DNA of 64,000 nucleotides, from NCBI RefSeq assembly GCF_000710345.2, contig NZ_JHEL01000015.1, positions 186,001 through 250,000 on the forward strand, in the 5' to 3' direction. The notes under the pieces were generated by a model, which worked only from the letters and a program-made list of their open reading frames with translations, was not told where the DNA came from and did not search any database. The stretch is from Curtobacterium sp. S6 (GTDB lineage: Bacteria > Actinomycetota > Actinomycetes > Actinomycetales > Micrococcaceae). The translations under genes and the position numbers were made by a program. Shown piece after piece: positions 53,905-62,592 of the stretch; the first letter of the stretch is position 1; each line of letters opens with the position of its first letter.

Positions 53905-55397
53905 GCACGATTGCGTGGGTCGCCCTCGCCGGGATCGTCGTCATTGCCCTGTTGGGCTTTTTGGGGCGCCGCAAACCCGACCTCGACCTTGCCGAATGGA
54001 CCGTGGGCGGGCATAAATTCGGCGTCGCGACCACCTGGCTTCTCCAGGCCGGCGAGGTCTTCACAACTTTCACCTTCCTCGGGACGGCAGGGCTCGTGGT
54101 CTCGGGCGGGGCGGCGTCGTTCTATTCGATGCCTTACGTCCCTCTCGGGTACCTGGCCTTATATTTCATCGCGCCCCGGATCTGGCGCATCGCCCGCGCT
54201 CGCGGTCACCTGACCCAGGCCGACTTCTTGGAGGATGCGTACTCGTCGCGAACGGTCGGGATCGTCGTCGCGATCGCCGGGGTCCTGTTCCTCCTGCCGT
54301 ACCTTCAGCTCCAGATCACGGGCCTCGGCCTGATCGTCGAGCTGGTCACCGGCAACCACTCGATGGGCGCCTGGTCCATGGTGATCGCTTTCGTGCTGGT
54401 CGTGGCGTTTGTCCTGTGGTCCGGGCTGCGCGGAGTCGCGACGACCGCCTACTTCAAAGACGTCCTGATGATCGTGATGCTGTTCGTGGTCTGCATCGCC
54501 GTGCCGATCCATTACACGGGCGGCTTCACGCATGTCTTCCAGGTGGTGCAGGAGAAGATGCCGGAGATGCTTTCGGTGCACGGCACCGAGGCCTACGGAA
54601 TACCGTGGTACATCTCCAACATGGCCATCAGCGCGATCGGTGTGGCCTTTGCGACCATGCCGCACAACTGGCCGCCGATCATGTCCGCCCGGAACTCGAC
54701 CGTTTTGCGCCGCAACTATCTGTGGTTGCCGTTCTACAACACGCTGATCGTGATGCCGCTGGTCGTGGGGTACGTGGCGCTGGTGGTTCTCGGCGCCAAT
54801 GCCGACCCGGACAGCGCCCTGTTATCCCTGGCCTCCGGCATGTTCCCGGAGTGGGTCATGGGTCTCGTGGCCGTCGCGGGCATCTCAACGGCGATGGTCC
54901 CGGCGGCCTCGCTGCTGATCGCGGTGAGCACCTTGGTCTCGCGAAATCTCGTGCGCACGCGATCGGCGAAGGCGCAGTTCACGGTCACGCAGGTCACCGT
55001 GGTTGTCGCGACCGCGTTGGCCCTGTTCCTGTCCATCGCGATGCCGAACCTGCTGGCAAATCTGTTGTTGCTGACCTTCTCCGGTTTGGACCAGCTGGCC
55101 CCTGCGATCGCCGCGGCGCTTCTGCTCCGGCGGAAGGTCGGGTCCGTGTCTGTTGTGGCGGGGATGCTCGCGGGGTTGGCCGTCGTCATCGGCTATACGT
55201 TCTGGTGGACCCTTCCCTGGGCCATCAGCGAGGGGATCATCGGGCTCGCCGTCAACGTCGTCGTGGTGGTCGTCGTCGAAGCGATGCGGCGCGCGATGTC
55301 CCGCCGTGCGGGCGACGAGGCCGTGAGCTTCTCCTCGGAGGAAGAAGTCATCGAGGCGGTGGGGCGGCGGGGTCTCACGGAGGGGGAGCCCGCTTAA
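53901..55397 (+). CDS. Sodium:solute symporter (SSS family)
   Basis: A 498-residue transporter with about 13 hydrophobic segments. SSS features include the first helices with EWTVGGHKFGVATTWLLQAGEVFTTFTFLG, the QADFLEDAYSSRTVG loop, and GISTAMVPAASLLIAVSTLVSRNLVR in the later sodium-site helix. The substrate is likely the compound cleaved by the M20 enzyme or a carboxylate. It is the third gene of the three-gene overlap operon and ends in a hydrophilic acidic tail. Confidence 0.9.
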   Translation: MSTIAWVALAGIVVIALLGFLGRRKPDLDLAEWTVGGHKFGVATTWLLQAGEVFTTFTFLGTAGLVVSGGAASFYSMPYVPLGYLALYFIAPRIWRIARARGHLTQADFLEDAYSSRTVGIVVAIAGVLFLLPYLQLQITGLGLIVELVTGNHSMGAWSMVIAFVLVVAFVLWSGLRGVATTAYFKDVLMIVMLFVVCIAVPIHYTGGFTHVFQVVQEKMPEMLSVHGTEAYGIPWYISNMAISAIGVAFATMPHNWPPIMSARNSTVLRRNYLWLPFYNTLIVMPLVVGYVALVVLGANADPDSALLSLASGMFPEWVMGLVAVAGISTAMVPAASLLIAVSTLVSRNLVRTRSAKAQFTVTQVTVVVATALALFLSIAMPNLLANLLLLTFSGLDQLAPAIAAALLLRRKVGSVSVVAGMLAGLAVVIGYTFWWTLPWAISEGIIGLAVNVVVVVVVEAMRRAMSRRAGDEAVSFSSEEEVIEAVGRRGLTEGEPA

Positions 55398-55414
55398 ATT
55401 GTCAGTCGCTCTTT

Positions 55415-55444
55415 CTATGATTCGAATATATATTCGAATCATAG
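55415..55444. promoter_or_regulatory. LexA box in a perfect 30-bp palindrome
   Basis: The 15-base half CTATGATTCGAATAT (55415-55429) is followed directly by its exact reverse complement (55430-55444). The core TCGAATATATATTCGA (55422-55437) fits the SOS box TCGAA-N6-TTCGA. A TTGTCA -35-like box lies just upstream, and the small gene starts 12 nt downstream. Confidence 0.75.
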
Positions 55445-55455
55445 AGGAGAGCCCC

Positions 55456-55770
55456 ATGTCGAACACTCAGGTGATGACCACAACCTCCGGCCAGCCCGTC
55501 AGGGTCATGATCGACGGCCACCGGTACCGCGTCGCGGCGGACCCCGTTCGCTGGTATGAGCGGCGGGCGTGGTGGACCGAGGTGGATCGCGCGCCCAAAA
55601 ACCAGTGTCCGCACCTGGTGGACCAGGAGGTGTGGCAGGTGCAGGTCGTGGTGGATCGCCCCGGCGAGGTTTGGCGGCGCCGAGGGCCGGTATCGGACGG
55701 GGAGCTGAGGACGTTTCAGTTGGAAAGAGACCGCGCCACCGGTGGATGGAATGTGAGGGGGAGCCTGTAG
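55456..55770 (+). CDS. DUF6504-like small protein of the SOS mutasome locus
   Basis: A 104-residue soluble protein. It contains VRVMIDGHRYRVAADPVRWYERRAWWTEV and VWQVQVVVDRPGEVW, a pattern of strands and tryptophans like DUF6504 proteins encoded beside imuB and dnaE2 in related actinobacteria. A GAGGAGAG site sets the ATG, immediately after the LexA palindrome. The name is from memory of the family and locus; the function is unknown. It lies 1.1 kb before dnaE2, separated by a FAH-family gene. Confidence 0.6.
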   Translation: MSNTQVMTTTSGQPVRVMIDGHRYRVAADPVRWYERRAWWTEVDRAPKNQCPHLVDQEVWQVQVVVDRPGEVWRRRGPVSDGELRTFQLERDRATGGWNVRGSL

Positions 55771-55811
55771 CCTGAGGTACGGAGTTTTCCGTCACATGAA
55801 GGGTGCCAAGA

Positions 55812-56735
55812 ATGAAGCTGGGACGCTCGTATGTCGAGAGCCTGTTTGAGCAGGAAAGCGGCCTGTATACCTGGGTTGAGGTGGCGGGGAAGCGCTACTA
55901 CCTGAAGGACGTGGGGCCCGCAAGCGTGGTGGATAGCGCGCTCTTCCGTGAGGGTTCGGAGGAAGAGCGCGCGGAGTTTTACTCGAGCATCGGGCGCGAG
56001 GAAATCCCACACACCCGGTCGGTGACCGACGTCCTCCCCTTGGAGCCGGGGAAGATCCTCTGCGTGGGCCTGAATTATCACGACCACGCGGAAGAGGTCG
56101 GCGCCGAAGTCCCCACCTATCCCACGATCTTTACGAAATTCGCCAATTCGCTGGTGGGCCCCGACGATCCGATCGCGATGCCCCAGGAGTCGACCAAGAT
56201 CGACTACGAGGCGGAGTTGTGCGTCGTGATTGGGCAGCGGGTGCGGCGTGCCAGCGAGGAGCAGGCCCTTGCCGCCATCGCCGGATACACGCTTTTCAAC
56301 GACATCTCGGTGCGCGACTGGCAGGGGCGCACGAGCGAATGGTTCCAGGGGAAAAACTGGGACTACAGCACCCCGCTTGGACCGCACATCGTGGCGCGGA
56401 GCGAGGTGGACCCCGTCGAGGGGCTCGCCATCGAATGCCTCGTCGACGGAGAGGTCATGCAGTCGGGTACCACCTCGAACATGATCTTCACCCCGGCGCA
56501 GATCGTCTCCTACCTCAGCACCTTCATGACCCTCGAACCGGGTGACGTCATTGCGTGCGGCACCCCCGCGGGCGTCGGCATGTCCAAGAAGCCCCGACGC
56601 TTCTGGCTGAAGCCCGGGCACGAGGTCACGGTGCGCATCGAGGGCGTGGGGGAGATGGCCAATACCTGCAGACCCGAGGCGGAAACGGAGGGGCACTTCG
56701 CCGGAAAATCCTGGTGGGGGCCGGTCGCCAGCTGA
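55812..56735 (+). CDS. Fumarylacetoacetate hydrolase family protein
   Basis: A 307-residue FAH-family protein. The catalytic core has KILCVGLNYHDHAEEVGAEVPTYPTIFTKFANSLVGPDDPI (nucleophile-activating histidine region), YEAELCVVIG and TPLGPHIVA (metal ligands) plus DVIACGTPAGVGMSKKP. Members cleave C-C bonds of 2,4-dioxo acids or decarboxylate oxaloacetate; no aromatic-degradation genes are near, so the reaction is open. The ATG at 55812 has AAGGG at 9 nt; a GTG at 55803 is possible. A TAGCCT box at the end of the previous gene may give it a separate promoter. Confidence 0.87.
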   Translation: MKLGRSYVESLFEQESGLYTWVEVAGKRYYLKDVGPASVVDSALFREGSEEERAEFYSSIGREEIPHTRSVTDVLPLEPGKILCVGLNYHDHAEEVGAEVPTYPTIFTKFANSLVGPDDPIAMPQESTKIDYEAELCVVIGQRVRRASEEQALAAIAGYTLFNDISVRDWQGRTSEWFQGKNWDYSTPLGPHIVARSEVDPVEGLAIECLVDGEVMQSGTTSNMIFTPAQIVSYLSTFMTLEPGDVIACGTPAGVGMSKKPRRFWLKPGHEVTVRIEGVGEMANTCRPEAETEGHFAGKSWWGPVAS

Positions 56736-56803
56736 GTCGCGGACCGGGCCGGGGATCAACAGCCTCTAGCTAGTAGAGACGCCCCTGTTGGTTGACTTAA
56801 TAT

Positions 56804-56819
56804 TCGAACATGTGTTCGA
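56804..56819 (+). promoter_or_regulatory. LexA box of dnaE2
   Basis: TCGAACATGTGTTCGA matches the actinobacterial SOS box TCGAAC-N4-GTTCGA perfectly. A TTGACT -35 (56792-56797) lies just upstream, and the GTG start of dnaE2 is 8 nt downstream, so LexA would cover the promoter. Confidence 0.88.
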
Positions 56820-56826
56820 TTAAGGG

Positions 56827-59800
56827 GTGAATTTCCCTCACCTGGTCGCCTACAGCGCCTTCAGCTCGCACTACGGGGTCTCCGAACCCTCGGAGTTCGC
56901 TGCGACCGCCGCCTCCCACGGGGCCACACACCTGGGAATCACCGATCGCGACGGCCTCTACGGCGCCGTCAAACACGTCGGAGCCTGCCTGGACCACGGG
57001 CTGGAGCCCGTGGTCGGGGTGGACTTCGCGCTCGCGAATCCCTCACGGGAAAAGATCACCGGGCGCATCGGCGTCCTCGCGGAGGGGCACGACGCCGGCG
57101 CCGGCTACGGGGACCTCTGCCACCTCGTGACGCGGGCCCATGCCCTGCAAGAGCACCCCCAAGGGCGCGGCCTCGATGACCGGCCCTATCTCACGGCAGC
57201 CGATCTGGGTCGCGCCGTCGCGATGGGGGAAGGCCATTTCGTCATCCTGCTGGGCCCGGAATCCGATGTCGGACGGCTCGCGGCGGCCCGTCACTATCGG
57301 TCGGCCCGATCCGCGATGAAAGACTGGAAACGCCTCGTGGGCGCCTCGCGCCTGCGCGTGCACCTCGTGAGTCACCTGACCCGCCCCGGCGCACCCAGAA
57401 GCACCGCCCACGCCGCCCGCATGCTGGGCCTCGCCCGAGAATGCGGGATCCGGGCCGTCGTCAGCAACGCCGCCCGATACGCCACCGAAGACCAAGCCGT
57501 GACCGCGGATATCCTCGACGCCGCCCGGGGACTGACCGAACTCGGGGCGAGGAACCAGCAGGCCAACGGGCAAGGATGGCTCAAATCTCCGGGGGAGATG
57601 CGCCGAATTGCCACAGACATCGCCCGCGCGGCGGACACCGGCATCACCGCGGCTGACCTGCTCGCCGCCACCTCCGAACTGGCCCACCGGTGTGCCCTGA
57701 ACCCCGCCACAGACATGGGCTACGGAACGCCCACCGTCCCCGAGGCCCACCTTGCCGGCGTGACCAGTTCCCCCTCGGAGGAACTCAGGGGGCGTTGCGA
57801 GGCCGCGCTCCATCGAATCTATGGCCCCTCCGTGAACCGAGTGGTCCAGGGCCCGGGACTGGCCGCGACCGACCGGGAAACGCCCCGGCAACGACTCGAT
57901 CGCGAGCTCCGCACCATTGAAAACCTCGGGTTCTGCTCGTATTTCCTGACGGTCGCGCACGTCTCACGGCTGATCGAGTCCCTCGGCATCCGTCACGCGG
58001 CCCGAGGGTCGGGGGTCTCCTCCCTCGTCAACTACCTCCTGAATATCTCCGTGGTGGACCCCCTCGAATACGGCCTGGTCTTCGAACGTTTCCTCTCGGA
58101 CCAACGCTCCACCCTGCCCGACATCGATATCGACGTGGAATCGGCCCGGCGGCACGAGATTTACCGCGCCGTCTTCGACCACTACGGGGATCACCGTGTC
58201 AGCCTCATGTCCATGCACAACGCCTACCGCGCCCGGGGAGCCGTGCGTGACGCGGCGCGCGCCATTGGGCTCTCCCCGGACAAGACCGACCGCATCGCCA
58301 AAACCATCTGGCGGATACCGGCCGGGCAACTGCGCGAACTCCTCGACGTGAAACCCGAACTCGCGGAGCTCAAACGCGAAACCCAACGAGACCCCGCGGT
58401 CAACCTGCTGATCGACCTCACGGAACGACTCGACCGGCTTCCCCGCCATCTCTCGATGCATCCCTGCGGCGTGATCCTCTCCAATTCCTCCCTGCTGCGA
58501 CGCACCCCGGTACAGGCATCAGGAATGGGCCTGCCCATGAGCCAATTCGACAAACACGACATGGACCCCATGGGCCTGCTCAAACTCGACATCCTGGGCG
58601 TCCGCATGCAGTCCTCGATGGCCTACACCCTCCAGGAGATCGAGCGCACCGAAGGCAGCGCCCCTGACCTAGACGCCATCGACACTCACGACGAGCCCAC
58701 CTTCGACCTCATCCGATCGACCCAGACCCTGGGGTGCTTCCAGATCGAATCCCCCGGCCAACGGGAACTGATCGGAAAAATGCAACCGGGCAGCGTCGGA
58801 GACCTCATCATCGACATCTCCCTCTTCCGTCCCGGCCCCATGCAGTCGGACATGGTGCGCCCCTACCTCGAGTCCCGACACGGTTTCGCGAGCCCCCACT
58901 ACATCGAAGAAGACCTCGTCCCATACCTCGAGGAAACCGGCGGGGTCATGGTCTTCCACGAACAGGTCCTCAACGTCCTGAGCACCATGACGGGCTGCGG
59001 CCTGGCCTCAGCGGATGAACTCCGCCGAAAACTCGGCAGCCACGCTGAACACGAGGTTGAATCGTATTTCCGCGACCGCGCGAAAAGTAACGGGTACGCG
59101 CCAGAGGTCATCGACAAAACCTGGTCCGCGCTCGCGTCCTTCGGATCCTTTGGATTCTGTAAGGCCCACGGGGCGGCCTTCGCCATTCCCACATACCAGT
59201 CGGCCTGGCTCAAAACCCACTACCCGGCGCACTTCATGACCGGAATCCTCGAACACGACCCCGGCATGTACCCTCAGCGACTCCTTCTGGGGGAGGCGCG
59301 CCGCTTGGGCATCGAGCTCCTCCCGATCGACGTCAACCGATCGGACAAAAGCTACCGGGTCGAACCCCTGCCGAACGGATCCCGCTGGGGGATCCGCCTA
59401 CCGTTGACGCAACTTGCGGGAATCAACCGGGCGGAAGTCGACCGCATGATCGCCCATGCCCCCTACACCTCGGTGGCCGACCTCACCGCTCGCGCGCGTC
59501 CCCATCGACCTACCCTCGACCGCCTCGCGAAGGTCGGAGCCCTCGACGCCTCCGTATTCCGCGGCGTCGAGCTGATACAGAAGGCACCCGCGGCGCTCGC
59601 GGGACGACGGGAGGAGCGCGGTGCCGCTGGGGAGGTCGGCCAAGCGGCGGGCGTTCCGCTTCAGCTCGCCCTTCCGCTGGGGGCCTGCCACGAAACACCG
59701 TACCGGGACCGGGACACGAGCGATCTCCCCGCGACCCTGCGCACCGAGCTGGATCTGTTGAGCCTGGATGTCTCCGCGCATCTGATGGCAGGGTACCGCC

Positions 59801-60171
59801 ATCGACTGGAGGGATGGCCGCTGACGAGGGCGGTTGATCTGATCCGCTGCCGGAACTCTTCCGAAGTCTGGGTCGTGGGGGTCCGCGTCTCGACGATGAC
59901 CCCGCCGATGAAAAACGGGAAACGGGTGGTCTTCATCTCGGTCGATGACGGAACGGGATGCGTGGACGCGGCATTCTTCGACGAGGCCCAGGCTCTTTCC
60001 GGGCCCGATCTGTTCGGCACGGCCATGCTCCTGATCAAGGGAAAGACCCGGCGAACCGGTCCGCGGGGGATATCGCTGACCGCGGAGAGGGCCTGGGACC
60101 TGACCAAGATGGTGGAGGGTGAGACCCCGGTGCCCGAAGAAATCCGTCGCCATACCCGAAGGATTGCATAA
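56827..60171 (+). CDS. dnaE2: Error-prone DNA polymerase DnaE2
   Basis: Damage-inducible C-family polymerase that, with ImuA/ImuB, performs mutagenic bypass. The 1114-residue protein has an N-terminal PHP domain (VAYSAFSSHYGVSEP), the catalytic triad stretch LPDIDIDVESARR, KLDILGVRMQ, FQIESPGQRELI, GFCKAHGAAFAIPTYQ and a C-terminal OB domain (about 990-1070). The length and missing C-terminal tau-binding part fit DnaE2 rather than replicative DnaE1. The start is GTG after AAGGGG. A perfect LexA box precedes it. ImuA and ImuB genes are not in the window. Confidence 0.95.
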   Translation: MNFPHLVAYSAFSSHYGVSEPSEFAATAASHGATHLGITDRDGLYGAVKHVGACLDHGLEPVVGVDFALANPSREKITGRIGVLAEGHDAGAGYGDLCHLVTRAHALQEHPQGRGLDDRPYLTAADLGRAVAMGEGHFVILLGPESDVGRLAAARHYRSARSAMKDWKRLVGASRLRVHLVSHLTRPGAPRSTAHAARMLGLARECGIRAVVSNAARYATEDQAVTADILDAARGLTELGARNQQANGQGWLKSPGEMRRIATDIARAADTGITAADLLAATSELAHRCALNPATDMGYGTPTVPEAHLAGVTSSPSEELRGRCEAALHRIYGPSVNRVVQGPGLAATDRETPRQRLDRELRTIENLGFCSYFLTVAHVSRLIESLGIRHAARGSGVSSLVNYLLNISVVDPLEYGLVFERFLSDQRSTLPDIDIDVESARRHEIYRAVFDHYGDHRVSLMSMHNAYRARGAVRDAARAIGLSPDKTDRIAKTIWRIPAGQLRELLDVKPELAELKRETQRDPAVNLLIDLTERLDRLPRHLSMHPCGVILSNSSLLRRTPVQASGMGLPMSQFDKHDMDPMGLLKLDILGVRMQSSMAYTLQEIERTEGSAPDLDAIDTHDEPTFDLIRSTQTLGCFQIESPGQRELIGKMQPGSVGDLIIDISLFRPGPMQSDMVRPYLESRHGFASPHYIEEDLVPYLEETGGVMVFHEQVLNVLSTMTGCGLASADELRRKLGSHAEHEVESYFRDRAKSNGYAPEVIDKTWSALASFGSFGFCKAHGAAFAIPTYQSAWLKTHYPAHFMTGILEHDPGMYPQRLLLGEARRLGIELLPIDVNRSDKSYRVEPLPNGSRWGIRLPLTQLAGINRAEVDRMIAHAPYTSVADLTARARPHRPTLDRLAKVGALDASVFRGVELIQKAPAALAGRREERGAAGEVGQAAGVPLQLALPLGACHETPYRDRDTSDLPATLRTELDLLSLDVSAHLMAGYRHRLEGWPLTRAVDLIRCRNSSEVWVVGVRVSTMTPPMKNGKRVVFISVDDGTGCVDAAFFDEAQALSGPDLFGTAMLLIKGKTRRTGPRGISLTAERAWDLTKMVEGETPVPEEIRRHTRRIA

Positions 60172-60411
60172 CGAAACCATCACGATAGTGTCTCGAAATG
60201 ATTGACGTATCGAAAAATCCTCAACAATGGGCTCATTTGTATCTATAAAAAGCGCAGGACCGTCGCTAAACGGGCGTTCTGGGAGTATATGAAAAATGAA
60301 TATGAAAATTTGAGGATCGTGATGGATTCTTAACCTGATCCGTGGGCTGCGTCGATACGGTGGAAACAGCTGGTTGCGGAAAAGGCGCCGCCAGGGGAAC
60401 TCATCACGGAA

Positions 60412-60428
60412 GAGGCCGCAACGGCCTC
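60412..60428 (+). repeat. Small hairpin before the secreted protein gene
   Basis: GAGGCCG and CGGCCTC pair exactly around CAA, 6 nt before the AGAGGAAAG ribosome-binding region. It lies at the end of a 275-nt intergenic stretch whose first 160 nt are AT-rich and carry no gene that I can support. Confidence 0.4.
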
Positions 60429-60446
60429 GGAAAGAGGAAAGAACCC

Positions 60447-61430
60447 ATGCAGAACCACACGACCAACCGGACATCATTCGCACGACCCGCCGCCGCAGGT
60501 CTCGCGGCGCTCGCGCTAGGCCTCGGCAGTGTGGCCGGCCTAGGGGCTCTGCCCGCCAACGCTCAGGAACCCGCACCGTCGGCCCAAGTGGCCGGACAGG
60601 ACACGACCGCAAACAGCGAGAACCGCACCGCATGGTTGGAACAGCACGGTACGGCCCCTCTCGGATACACCTCGGGCCGCGGAACCGGACCGACGTGGTC
60701 CCCCGTGATCCAGCAGGGGCTGGGGGCAACGAGCTTCCAGTTGCGGGTCCCCGACCCCGAGAACCACCTGCCGGTGGCTGCGCCGGACGGAACCTATCAG
60801 GTTGACGTCGGCGACGGTAGCACCGGACAGAAGGACTTCGTGGAGGTCCGCGACGGAGTGGCCGATCTGGGTGAGAACGCGACCCTGAAGGCCGCCAAGG
60901 GATCAGAGATGGTCCAGTTCCAAGGGCCCCTCCTCAAGGGGGCCTCGGGAGAGAACCCCGACGAACCCCGCTTCCTCGGGAGCGACGGAAAGCCCAGTAC
61001 CTTGCCTCAAATCCATGCGGGAAGCATTTACAGTGCGGAAACCGCAATGGCCGCTTTACCGGATGAAGAATCCATGAATAACTCGGGGCCGCACGGTGTC
61101 TACACCGAGAATGAGGGAAATGACGCTATTACATTCAATCCGGAGAGCACCTATGTGATTCCCGAGGGGGACCATCCTGAAGTCAACGTGACGTATAAGG
61201 ATGCGGCGACCCAAAAGCCCGTTACCGTTCCTACGGAGGCCACCTTCGGAAAGAACCAGGCCGGCGAACTCCAGCTTCAGGGTGGAGTCCTGCCGCAGTT
61301 GCCCTCCGGGCGGTACACCTTGAGCTTCACTGACCGGGAAGGAACCGAGATGAACTTCTACATGATGGTCGGAGACCCGAACCGGACGCCCGAGGCAGGG
61401 GACAGTGCCATGTACGACCTGCCGTACTGA
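60447..61430 (+). CDS. Secreted protein of unknown function
   Basis: A 327-residue protein with a Sec signal: basic n-region NRTSFARP, hydrophobic AAAGLAALALGLGSVAGLGAL and a PANAQ cleavage site near residue 39. The mature part has about 290 residues with no cysteine and no membrane helix, rich in G, E and P, and beta-like segments such as DGTYQVDVGDGSTGQKDFVEVRDGVADL and SGRYTLSFTDREGTEMNFYMMVGDP. I recognise no domain. AGAGGAAAG sets the ATG at 60447. The cell envelope or medium is the likely location. No neighbour indicates function. Confidence 0.72.
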   Translation: MQNHTTNRTSFARPAAAGLAALALGLGSVAGLGALPANAQEPAPSAQVAGQDTTANSENRTAWLEQHGTAPLGYTSGRGTGPTWSPVIQQGLGATSFQLRVPDPENHLPVAAPDGTYQVDVGDGSTGQKDFVEVRDGVADLGENATLKAAKGSEMVQFQGPLLKGASGENPDEPRFLGSDGKPSTLPQIHAGSIYSAETAMAALPDEESMNNSGPHGVYTENEGNDAITFNPESTYVIPEGDHPEVNVTYKDAATQKPVTVPTEATFGKNQAGELQLQGGVLPQLPSGRYTLSFTDREGTEMNFYMMVGDPNRTPEAGDSAMYDLPY

Positions 61431-61465
61431 TACACACGGGACGCCAGGCGGCGAGACCGACGCAC

Positions 61466-61503
61466 GGGGCCTGGGCCTTCCCTCACCGGAAAGCCCAGGC
61501 CCC
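61466..61503. terminator. Bidirectional terminator
   Basis: GGGGCCTGGGC and GCCCAGGCCCC pair exactly, with an additional CTTCC/GGAAA inner stem. The secreted protein gene and the pirin gene converge on it. Confidence 0.75.
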
Positions 61504-61523
61504 ACCGCGCGTCGGGGGTTGAC

Positions 61524-62585
61524 TCACCCCCTGAGCTTCAACCGCGCATGGGGAAGGGCCGGGGCCGGAATGGGAGCGGGCGTGTCCGGCGGGAAAGAAC
61601 CGAACTGACGCTCCTCGCGATCGACACGAGGGCCCGCATCGGTCTCCTCCACGGAGTCGAAGCCCATCTCCGCCATGTACCGAGCCCGCCATTCGGCGAT
61701 CTCCTCGTGGCTGCGACCCACAAAGTTCCACCACATCACGATCTGCTCGCGAAGGGGCTCACCGCCGAGAAAAAGGATCGTCGCCGGCGAGGCACCCGCC
61801 GAGACCTCCACGGACGACCTCCCGGCCGCCACATACCCGATGCCTCCGTGCGGAATCTCCACGCCGTCGACCAGGGGAGGGCCGACGACCTGCAACACCC
61901 CGTGCTCGTGATCGGCGGGCACGGGGATCCGCACCCGAGCGTATGGTTCGAGCCGAATCTCCGCGCCGGTCAGAGGGATAAACGTCGATACCGGGGAGGT
62001 GCGACCCAAGAGCGATCCCAAGAAGACCCTGGCCCGAAAACCGTCGCCCTCGACCGGCTCCGGGTGGAAGGACTCCAGCCCCGGCTCGGAGAACCGTGCC
62101 GCGTCGGGGAACGCATACCACAGCTGCACGCCGTGCAGGTCGGTGGTCTCCGCGGTGGAGAACTCGGAGTGCGTGATGCCGCGCCCGGCATTCATGAGGT
62201 TGACCTCCCCGGGCAGTACGGCCGCGGAGTTCCCCGCGGAATCCACGTGGTCTATCGCCCCGTCGAAGAGCCACGACACCGTGGCCAAGCCCGTGTGAGG
62301 ATGCCGCGAAACCTTCATCCCGCCGGTCACCGCGACGTCGTCCGGTCCGAAAGAATCCACAAAGCACCAGGCACCGATGAGGGAACGGGAGCGTTGCGGG
62401 AGCGAGCGTTGAACCGTCATCGCGCGTGGCCCACCGAGGGGCACCGCGCGAGGCTCCAAAATCTCCACGACACCGCTGCCGCACTCATGCATCGTCACGC
62501 CGTCTCTCAGGCCGTCCGCGAAAGAACCATACTTCGGGTCGCTGGCGCAGACGGCCTCTCGGGGGCTGGATTCCAGATTGCTCAA
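61524..62585 (-). CDS. Pirin family protein
   Basis: A 353-residue bicupin of the pirin family. The metal-binding histidines are in RHPHTGLATVSWLFDG and MNAGRGITHSE of the N-terminal cupin; the C-terminal cupin ends in FLGGEPLREQIVMWWNFVGRSHEEI, the pirin signature. Pirins can act as quercetin 2,3-dioxygenases or as regulators. TTG at 62585 is preferred as start: TGAGG precedes it and the protein then begins MSNLESSPREAVC, the usual pirin N-terminus. An ATG at 62651 lies inside the upstream gene. The gene follows the AhpD-like gene by 7 nt. Confidence 0.85.
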   Translation of the reverse strand: MSNLESSPREAVCASDPKYGSFADGLRDGVTMHECGSGVVEILEPRAVPLGGPRAMTVQRSLPQRSRSLIGAWCFVDSFGPDDVAVTGGMKVSRHPHTGLATVSWLFDGAIDHVDSAGNSAAVLPGEVNLMNAGRGITHSEFSTAETTDLHGVQLWYAFPDAARFSEPGLESFHPEPVEGDGFRARVFLGSLLGRTSPVSTFIPLTGAEIRLEPYARVRIPVPADHEHGVLQVVGPPLVDGVEIPHGGIGYVAAGRSSVEVSAGASPATILFLGGEPLREQIVMWWNFVGRSHEEIAEWRARYMAEMGFDSVEETDAGPRVDREERQFGSFPPDTPAPIPAPALPHARLKLRG

Positions 62586-62592
62586 GGCGACC

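Noticed and set aside
60277-60291. CTGGGAGTATATGAA, which resembles the start of a yybP-ykoY element
   Set aside because: No closing GGGAGAGAC strand or intervening hairpins follow, unlike the two TerC leaders.
60332-60340. AACCTGATC, which resembles part of a TPP riboswitch
   Set aside because: The partner CTGAGA loop and the second pyrophosphate-binding strand are absent, and the downstream gene is a secreted protein, not thiamine-related.
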